From the NCBI GenBank assembly GCA_964470455.1, contig CAYYCX010000073.1, positions 1-21,470 of the forward strand: a stretch of 21,470 nt of DNA, read 5' to 3'. Source of the stretch: JAWXBM01 sp964470455 (GTDB taxonomy: Bacteria; Pseudomonadota; Gammaproteobacteria; Xanthomonadales; SZUA-36). Every line of letters begins with the position of its first letter. Within the stretch, counting starts at the first letter, position 1. The translations under genes and the position numbers were made by a program. This document shows, one piece after another, positions 16,611 through 21,470 of this stretch. A model generated the notes under the pieces. The model ran no database searches, was not told where the DNA came from, and was given only the letters and a program-made list of their open reading frames with translations.

Positions 16611-16637
16611 GCAATGCAGCAGCAAAGGGCTTATAGT
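16609..16637 (+). promoter_or_regulatory. Sigma70-type promoter toward tetR
   Basis: -35 TTGCAA (16609-16614), 17-bp spacer, -10 TATAGT (16632-16637). The -10 matches consensus at 5 of 6 positions and the spacing is ideal. The -35 overlaps the last two bases of the palindromic operator, which suits repression. Confidence 0.65.
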
Positions 16638-16909
16638 GTTGTACAGCAAGGCTCTCGGCGCTTCCATCCAAACCACGAACCCTGTAAACGGGCCAGCAGT
16701 CCCGCGAAACCGAGTGCGCCGGCCAGGATTTCCGAGCTGCCGCCCGAATACGTGGTCGAATACCGGGCCGACCTTCTGGCCCATGCAGGCCACGCGCCAT
16801 GCAGGCGACGTGGTGATACATGCGTGACAAGTGAAGATGAGGTGATTTGATTGACCATTGATGTTGCAAGCCGGTGTTGCCGCAGCGGAGCAGGGTCTTG
16901 AGTGCCGTG

Positions 16910-17545
16910 ATGAGCCCGGCGGCACAGGGACGGCGTACAGCTTCAAAAGAAGCCCGGCGACAGCAGCTGATCCAGGCAACCATACAGTCCATAGCCAAGT
17001 ACGGATTGTCGGACACCACGGTAGCGACCGTTGCGAAAGAAGCCAAACTCAGCCAGGGCATCGTCAACCTGCATTTCCAGTCCAAGCAGGGCTTGCTGAT
17101 CGAAACTCTCAAGTCGGTGGCGGATGAGTACAAGGAAGCCTGGGAAAAAGCCCTGGCCGGCGCCGGCCCCGGCAATGCGGAAAAGCTGGAAGCGCTGGTC
17201 AACGTGGATTTCTGCCATGCGGTGTGCGACCGCACCAAGATCGCCGTGTGGTTTGCCTACTGGAGCGAAACCAAGTCGCGGCCCACCTACCGCAAGCTGT
17301 GCGCGGAGCGGGATCGGGGCTATGACCGCAAGCTCAACGAACTGGTGCGGGCGCTGATCGCCGAGGGCAATTACGCCTCCCTGGACGCGGATTCCATCAC
17401 CGACGGACTTTCCGCCATGAGCGCCGGCCTGTGGCTGGACCTGCTGGTGGATCCGCGCGGCATGACCCGCGAGAGAGCGCGCAAGGCATGCCGGATGTAT
17501 CTCACCCAGCTGTTCCCGAAACACTTCAAAGCCCGGAATGGCTGA
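16910..17545 (+). CDS. TetR family transcriptional regulator, BetI-like
   Basis: From ATG 16910 the protein has 211 residues. The frame is open from GTG 16874, but BetI-type proteins begin close to the KEARRQQLIQATIQSIA helix, which favours 16910; the ribosome site is weak at either start. The HTH is TVATVAKEAKLSQGIVNLHFQSKQGLL (about 37-63), the classic TetR pattern. The C-terminal half (CDRTKIAVWFAYWSETKSRPTYRKLCAERDRGYDRKL) resembles the BetI C-terminal ligand domain. BetI-like repressors usually control choline, betaine or polyamine-type catabolism and respond to a cationic amine or its product. Its place at the divergence of two catabolic arms, next to a perfect palindrome, suggests it is the local repressor. 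It may be co-transcribed with the acyl-CoA dehydrogenase gene 42 nt downstream. Confidence 0.88.
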   Translation: MSPAAQGRRTASKEARRQQLIQATIQSIAKYGLSDTTVATVAKEAKLSQGIVNLHFQSKQGLLIETLKSVADEYKEAWEKALAGAGPGNAEKLEALVNVDFCHAVCDRTKIAVWFAYWSETKSRPTYRKLCAERDRGYDRKLNELVRALIAEGNYASLDADSITDGLSAMSAGLWLDLLVDPRGMTRERARKACRMYLTQLFPKHFKARNG

Positions 17546-17575
17546 CGCGCGCAGCCGGCAATCACCTGAACCACT

Positions 17576-17580
17576 GAGGA
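17576..17580 (+). promoter_or_regulatory. Ribosome binding site GAGGA deciding the TTG start of the acyl-CoA dehydrogenase
   Basis: GAGGA is 7 nt before TTG 17588, versus 16 nt before the in-frame ATG 17597. It therefore favours the TTG. Confidence 0.65.
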
Positions 17581-17587
17581 TTCGCCC

Positions 17588-18754
17588 TTGAAAATCATGC
17601 TCGACGCAACCGCAACTGCCTGGCAGGCGAAGGCCCGCCATTTCGCGGAACAGGAACTGATTCCTTTTGAAGTGGAAGCCGAGCTCAACGGCGGCGTGAT
17701 TGCGCCCGAAGCGCGGGCGCGGCACAAGAAACTGGCCATCGAGCTGGGCTTCAGTTCCATGGACGTGGCGAAGGAATACGGTGGCCTGGCCCTGCGTACG
17801 GTGGACCAGGTGGCTGTCTGGGAGCAGTTGGGGCGCGTCACCAACGCCCTTTGCTGGTGCTTCTCGGAGCCGCACCAGTGGATGTTCGAAGCCTGCAACG
17901 AAGACCAGTTGCAGCGTTATGTGTTGCCGCTGATGAGCGGCAAGCGCAAGGAATGTTATGCCATCACCGAAGCCGAATCGGGCTCGGATGTACACATCGA
18001 CAGCACCGCCACAAGCTGTGAAGGTGGTTATCACATCAATGGCGAGAAATGGTTTGTCACCACCTACAACCATGCCGACTTCCTGTTCCTGCACGCCCGG
18101 TTGGCCGACGGCCCGCACCAGGGTTCGGATGCCATGTTCCTGATCGACAAGGACACTCCGGGCATCGAAGAAATCAATTCACCCCTGTTCAGCCACACCT
18201 TCGACCATCACCATCCCACCCTGCGCTTCAACAATGTTTTCGTGCCGGTTGAAAACCGCATCGGGCCGGAAGGCGATGGCATGTCCTACACCCACAGCTG
18301 GTTCCGTCGCGAGCGGCTGATGATTGCCGCCCGCTGCTGCGGCGCCATGGCGCGCATGATCGAGGAAGTGACCGAGTTCGCCAAAGGCCGCATGGTGAGT
18401 GGCGAACCCCTGATCGAAAAGCAGCTGGTGCAGGCCATGCTGGCTGACAGCGTCACCGACTTGTGGGCCGCGCAGCTCATAACGTTTGAAGCCGCTGAAG
18501 CGCATGATCGCGGCGAAAACCTGAAGTCCCTTCACGCCCGCTGTTCCATCGCCAAACTGTATGCGTCCGAAGCGGCTGGGCGGGTAGCCGACCGCGCCAC
18601 GCAGATTTTCGGTGGCCGTGGCTACATGCGGGAAAACTGCGTGGAACGATTCACCCGCGAACTGCGCGTCGACCGGATCTGGGAAGGCGCCAGCGAACTG
18701 CAGCGCCTGATCATCGCCAGGGCATTGAACAAGCGTGGCCTGGAAGGCATGTAA
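17588..18754 (+). CDS. Acyl-CoA dehydrogenase
   Basis: The product is 388 residues of the acyl-CoA dehydrogenase superfamily: a helical N-domain (WQAKARHFAEQELIPFEVEAE), the FAD-binding segment CYAITEAESGSDVHIDSTAT (about 122-141) and GEKWFVTTYNHADFLFLHA, a middle domain, and a C-terminal helix bundle with IFGGRGYMRENCVERFTRELRVDRIWEGASELQ. Glu366 in IWEGAS is the expected catalytic base of MCAD-type enzymes. It would introduce an alpha-beta double bond into an acyl-CoA and pass electrons to ETF. The start is TTG 17588, supported by GAGGA at 7 nt; ATG 17597 is the alternative. It lies downstream of tetR and upstream of the binding-protein genes. It probably works with the crotonase and AcuI-like enzymes encoded on the other arm. 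Confidence 0.92.
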   Translation: MKIMLDATATAWQAKARHFAEQELIPFEVEAELNGGVIAPEARARHKKLAIELGFSSMDVAKEYGGLALRTVDQVAVWEQLGRVTNALCWCFSEPHQWMFEACNEDQLQRYVLPLMSGKRKECYAITEAESGSDVHIDSTATSCEGGYHINGEKWFVTTYNHADFLFLHARLADGPHQGSDAMFLIDKDTPGIEEINSPLFSHTFDHHHPTLRFNNVFVPVENRIGPEGDGMSYTHSWFRRERLMIAARCCGAMARMIEEVTEFAKGRMVSGEPLIEKQLVQAMLADSVTDLWAAQLITFEAAEAHDRGENLKSLHARCSIAKLYASEAAGRVADRATQIFGGRGYMRENCVERFTRELRVDRIWEGASELQRLIIARALNKRGLEGM

Positions 18755-18759
18755 GCCAT

Positions 18760-18775
18760 CGCACCTCGAGGTGCG
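18760..18775. repeat. Perfect 16-bp palindrome over the first binding-protein start
   Basis: CGCACCTCGAGGTGCG is a perfect palindrome and can fold as a 6-bp stem with a TCGA loop. It begins 6 nt after the acyl-CoA dehydrogenase stop and includes the GTG (18771-18773) chosen as start of the first binding protein, so it could hide that start in RNA or be a protein site. Confidence 0.7.
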
Positions 18776-19856
18776 TCACCTGCTCATCCTGCTGGCGATG
18801 TTGCCGCTGGCCGCCGATGCGCTCGCGGTGGAAGAGAAAGTACTGAATTTCTACAACTGGGCCGACTACATCGGCCCGGACACCATCGCCGATTTCGAGG
18901 CCGAAACCGGCATTCAAGTTAACTACGATATTTTCGACGCCACCGCGGTGGTTGAAGCCAAGCTGCTGGCCGGCAAAACCGGCTACGACCTGGTGCTGCA
19001 CGCCATGCGCTACAGCGCCCGGCTGATTCCCATCGGCGTGTTCCGGCCGTTGCAGTTCGAACTCCTCGACAACCGCAGGCACCTGGATCCCTGGGTGCTG
19101 GACATGCTGGCAAAGGCCGACCCCGGCAACCGGCATGCCATCCCTTACATGTGGGGCACCACCGGCTTCATGTACAACGTCGACATGGTGCTGGAACGCA
19201 TGCCGGACGCGCCGGTGCACAGCGCCGCCATGATATTCGAACCGGAAGTCATGCGGCACTTCACCGATTGCGGCGTGACCTGGCTGGATGAATCCACCAC
19301 CGTCATTCCGCTGGTCATGCTGTACCTCGGCCATGACCCGCACAGCATCGAACCCGATCACCTGGCGGAAGCCGAGGCCCTGCTGAAATCGGCCCGTCCT
19401 CATGTGCGCTACATCAGTTCCGGCATGGGCCTGAATGACATGGGCAACCGGGAGGTATGCATTGCCATGGCCTGGTCGGGTGATTTCACGCAGGCTCAGA
19501 ACCGGGCCGACGAGGCCGGCATCGACATCCGCCTCGGTTACACCGTACCTCGCGAAGGCACCGTTCTGTGGTTCGACAACCTGCTGATTCCCGCTGATGC
19601 GCCGCATCCGGAAAACGCCCACCGGTTCCTGAATTTCCTGATGCGGCCCGAAGTCATCGCACCCATCAGCGATTTCACCGGTTATGCCAATGCCAACCGG
19701 GATTCCATTCCGCTGGTGAACCCGAAACTGGCCAACGACCCCGGCGCCTGGCCGCCATTGGAGGCCCGCGCCGGCTGGCAGGCCGGATTGATCTATGGTC
19801 CCAAGGAAGAACGCGCGCGCTCACGCGCCTGGTCGCGGGTGAAATCAGGCTTATGA
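18771..19856 (+). CDS. Periplasmic polyamine-type substrate-binding protein (PotF-like), copy 1
   Basis: From GTG 18771 the protein has 361 residues and starts with a typical Sec signal peptide (cleavage after ADALA, before VEEK). The frame also opens at GTG 18735, but that would add 12 residues ahead of the hydrophobic core and overlap the previous gene by 20 nt. The mature protein aligns by eye with PotF along its whole length: FYNWADYIGPDTIADFEAETGIQVNYD, PYMWGTTGFMYNVD, DCGVTWLDE, MAWSGD, ENAHRFLNFLMRPEV, GYANANRD, and the C-terminal RSRAWSRVKSGL. The two cysteines that form the PotF disulfide appear conserved (DCGV and EVCIA). The PotF Ser-Ala-Ser ligand loop reads AMR here. It probably delivers a diamine or related cation to the ABC importer whose ATPase starts at 21011. 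Confidence 0.9.
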   Translation: MRHLLILLAMLPLAADALAVEEKVLNFYNWADYIGPDTIADFEAETGIQVNYDIFDATAVVEAKLLAGKTGYDLVLHAMRYSARLIPIGVFRPLQFELLDNRRHLDPWVLDMLAKADPGNRHAIPYMWGTTGFMYNVDMVLERMPDAPVHSAAMIFEPEVMRHFTDCGVTWLDESTTVIPLVMLYLGHDPHSIEPDHLAEAEALLKSARPHVRYISSGMGLNDMGNREVCIAMAWSGDFTQAQNRADEAGIDIRLGYTVPREGTVLWFDNLLIPADAPHPENAHRFLNFLMRPEVIAPISDFTGYANANRDSIPLVNPKLANDPGAWPPLEARAGWQAGLIYGPKEERARSRAWSRVKSGL

Positions 19857-20953
19857 GCACCCCTGCGTTCAGGCTGCTGCTGGCCTTGATCCTTGCCTGC
19901 TGTGGCGCCGCACCGGCGCTGGCGGAGGAGGACAGGGAGCTCAATGTCTATAACTGGGCGGATTACATCGCGCCCGATACCATCAGGAACTTTGAAAAGG
20001 AATACGGCATCAAGGTCAATTACGACCTGTACGACAGCACCGAGGTGGTGGAAGCCAAGCTGCTGGCCGGCCGTACCGGCTACGATGTGGTGATCCACTC
20101 GGCGCGTTACTCGGCCCGGCTGATTCCGATCGGGATTTACCAGCCGCTGCAGAAAGACAAGCTGCCGTTGTGGGACAACCTCGATCCCTGGGTGATGGAA
20201 GTGATGCAGGACTACGATCCCGGCAATACCTATGGCATGCCCTACATGTGGGGCAGTACCGGTTATGCCGTCAACCTGGACATGGTCGAGGCCCGCATGC
20301 CGGACGCACCGCTGGGCAGCGGCGCCATGCTGTTCGATCCGGAGGTCGTGTCGAAATTCGCCGATTGCGGCGTCAGCATCCTGGATGAACCCACCGATGT
20401 GATCCCGATGGTGTTGCAGTACCTCGGGCATGACCCGAACAGCCTCGATCCGCAGGACCTGGAAGAGGTGGAGGCCACGCTCAAGGCGGTGCGGCCCTAC
20501 ATCCGCTATTTCAGCTCCACCAAGATGATCAATGATTTGCCCAACCGCGAGGTGTGCGTAGCCATGAGCTGGTCCGGCGATTATTCGCAGGCCATGAACC
20601 GCGCGCTGGAAGTGGGCGCCAGCGTCAACCTGGCCTACTTCACGCCGCGTGAAGGCTGGGTGTTCTGGTTTGATGGCGTGTTCATTCCTGCCGGGGCGCC
20701 GCACCCGGAAAACGCTCACCTGTTCCTGAACTACCTGTTGCGGCCCGAGGTGATGGCCGCCATCAGCAACGAAACCCGTTATGCCAATGCCAACCTGGCT
20801 TCGGAGCCCTATGTCGATCCGGCGGTGCTGCATGATCCGGCCGCCTATCCGGACCGGGAGGCGCGCCAGCTGGGCGCCATCGGGTATATATTCGGGCCCA
20901 AGGAAGAGCGCAGGCGCACGCGGGTCTGGTCGCGGATCAAAACCGGTCTGTGA
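19853..20953 (+). CDS. Periplasmic polyamine-type substrate-binding protein (PotF-like), copy 2
   Basis: The product is 366 residues. ATG 19853 overlaps the stop of copy 1 (ATGA), so the two are translationally coupled. The signal peptide is MSTPAFRLLLALILACCGAA followed by PALA, with cleavage before EED; the CC could also be read as a poor lipobox. Mature PotF hallmarks are VYNWADYIAPDTIRNFEKEY, LLAGRTGYDVV, DNLDPWVMEV, PYMWGSTGYAVNLD, YLGHDPNSLDPQDL, VCVAMSWSGD, FWFDGVFIPAGAPHPENAH, RYANAN, and terminal RRTRVWSRIKTGL. Copy 2 is closer to PotF than copy 1 in several blocks. The ligand-loop motif is SAR rather than SAS. Two paralogues sharing one importer could widen the substrate range or respond to different amines. 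Confidence 0.92.
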   Translation: MSTPAFRLLLALILACCGAAPALAEEDRELNVYNWADYIAPDTIRNFEKEYGIKVNYDLYDSTEVVEAKLLAGRTGYDVVIHSARYSARLIPIGIYQPLQKDKLPLWDNLDPWVMEVMQDYDPGNTYGMPYMWGSTGYAVNLDMVEARMPDAPLGSGAMLFDPEVVSKFADCGVSILDEPTDVIPMVLQYLGHDPNSLDPQDLEEVEATLKAVRPYIRYFSSTKMINDLPNREVCVAMSWSGDYSQAMNRALEVGASVNLAYFTPREGWVFWFDGVFIPAGAPHPENAHLFLNYLLRPEVMAAISNETRYANANLASEPYVDPAVLHDPAAYPDREARQLGAIGYIFGPKEERRRTRVWSRIKTGL

Positions 20954-20999
20954 ACAGGGCAACGGCAATGCGCGCAAACGATGAATATGGCGAAGCCGC

Positions 21000-21003
21000 G
21001 GAG
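21000..21003 (+). promoter_or_regulatory. Ribosome binding site GGAG for the ABC ATPase gene
   Basis: GGAG lies 7 nt before GTG 21011. The in-frame ATGs at 20981 and 20987 have no ribosome site, so the GTG start is preferred. Confidence 0.6.
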
Positions 21004-21010
21004 ATTTGAT

Positions 21011-21470
21011 GTGAGTCATCCCAGCGAACATCAGGAGCATCACCGGTTGCAGGGTGAGCCCTGGCGCGACCAGTCGCAGCGGCCATTCGTGGAGATCCGC
21101 GACCTGAGCAAGCGGTTTGGTGATGTGCAGGCGGTGCAGGGCGCCAACCTGGACATCTACCGGGGCGAGCTGTTTTCCATCCTTGGCGGTTCGGGTTCCG
21201 GCAAGTCAACGCTGCTGCGCATGCTGGCCGGGTTCGAGGTCCCGACTTCCGGTTCCATCCTGATCGATGGCGTCGACATGACGTCCGTCCCGCCATACGA
21301 GCGGCCGGTGAACATGATGTTCCAGTCCTATGCGCTGTTCCCGCACATGACGGTGGAACAGAACATTGCCTACGGCCTGAAAAAGGAGAAAGTGGCCAAA
21401 CGGGAAATCGGCGAACGGGTGGCCGATTTGCTGGCGCTGGTGAAGCTCGATGGCAAGTCGGCCCGCAAGC
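21011..21470 (+). CDS. potG: Spermidine/putrescine ABC transporter ATP-binding protein, PotG-like (3' end outside window)
   Basis: 153 residues are visible and the frame is open to the window edge. It has FVEIRDLSKRFGDVQAVQGANL (26-47), Walker A GGSGSGKST (59-67), MLAGFEVPTSGSILIDGVDM (71-90), then the PotG/PotA hallmark PPYERPVNMMFQSYALFPHM (94-113) with the Q-loop Gln105, and TVEQNIAYGLK. The similarity to E. coli PotG is high in this stretch. The signature motif, Walker B and regulatory domain lie beyond the window. GTG 21011 is chosen on its ribosome site; ATG 20981 would add 10 residues. As the cytoplasmic ATPase of the importer served by the two PotF-like proteins, it is expected to be followed by permease genes (potH/potI-like). 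Confidence 0.93.
   Translation, partial: MSHPSEHQEHHRLQGEPWRDQSQRPFVEIRDLSKRFGDVQAVQGANLDIYRGELFSILGGSGSGKSTLLRMLAGFEVPTSGSILIDGVDMTSVPPYERPVNMMFQSYALFPHMTVEQNIAYGLKKEKVAKREIGERVADLLALVKLDGKSARK

Larger units (their letters stand above)
16525..16909. other. Divergent control region (385 bp) between the aminotransferase and tetR genes
   Basis: It holds the palindromic operator candidate (16589-16610) and a + strand promoter (16609-16637). About 270 nt separate that promoter from the tetR start. That stretch contains a near-direct repeat CCATGCAGGCCACG / CCATGCAGGCGACG (16781-16794, 16797-16810). I see no convincing gene in it: the short frames on both strands lack ribosome sites and family features. 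No clear sigma70 promoter was found for the minus-strand cluster, although its operator distance (64 nt upstream of the aminotransferase ATG) is suitable. Confidence 0.7.

Noticed and set aside
16590..16850. Short + strand frames in the divergent region
   Set aside because: They start within or next to the operator and -35 box, lack ribosome sites, and have Arg/Pro/Ser-rich sequences without similarity.
16815..16850. Second tetR promoter (GTGACA-17-TTGATT)
   Set aside because: The -10 matches consensus at only about half the positions; chance is a sufficient explanation.
16943..18118. 391-residue open frame on the minus strand
   Set aside because: It is antisense to tetR and the acyl-CoA dehydrogenase, both with family motifs, and has no recognisable domain.
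20968..21009. 13-codon frame MRANDEYGEAAEI just before the ABC ATPase, with AGGG upstream
   Set aside because: It could be a coupling leader peptide ending 1 nt before the GTG, but it is too short to support from sequence alone.
19793..21043. 416-residue open frame on the minus strand
   Set aside because: It is antisense to the second PotF-like gene, with a His/Gly/Val-rich shadow composition and no motif.

Overview
This window looks like a GC-rich gammaproteobacterial chromosome segment. YgiQ and RarA homologues, Pseudomonas-type REP palindromes and a Pot/Puu-style gene set support this, but the genus cannot be fixed from the sequence.

Layout. (1) Positions 1-2520 carry housekeeping genes on the + strand: the 3' part of ygiQ and a complete rarA. 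They converge, across a perfect hairpin, on a minus-strand DUF4136-type lipoprotein gene (2522-3088). (2) Positions 3190-3320 hold a REP-like hairpin that runs straight into four 26-bp tandem repeats. (3) Positions 3333-16524 form a nine-gene minus-strand cluster. In transcription order it encodes a class III aminotransferase, two tandem FAD oxidoreductases (PYROXD2/phytoene-dehydrogenase type), a GcvT-like THF-dependent aminomethyltransferase, an ADP-forming acyl-CoA synthetase, a PuuC-like aldehyde dehydrogenase, a crotonase, a PuuA-like gamma-glutamyl-amine synthetase and an AcuI-like acrylyl-CoA reductase. Overlaps of 8 and 4 nt join the FAD/FAD/GcvT genes. (4) Positions 16525-16909 are a divergent control region with a perfect 9-4-9 palindrome next to a good sigma70-type promoter. 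(5) Positions 16910-21470 run the other way: a BetI-like TetR regulator, an acyl-CoA dehydrogenase, two tandem PotF-like periplasmic binding proteins and the start of a PotG-like ABC ATPase that leaves the window.

How the genes may work together (inference). A PotF/PotG importer brings in a cationic amine. The substrate is gamma-glutamylated and/or transaminated, oxidised by the flavoenzymes (with one-carbon units passed to THF by the GcvT-like protein), oxidised from aldehyde to acid, activated to a CoA thioester, and then processed by the dehydrogenase, the hydratase and the acrylyl-CoA reductase. The canonical PuuB oxidase and PuuD hydrolase are not in the window, so this is not a standard putrescine pathway. 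The set may be an undescribed route for a polyamine or N-methylated amine.

The cluster is dotted with small repeats. The most notable is a 24-bp inverted-repeat element that supplies both the stop codon of the GcvT-like gene and the start codon and first ~18 residues of the acyl-CoA synthetase.
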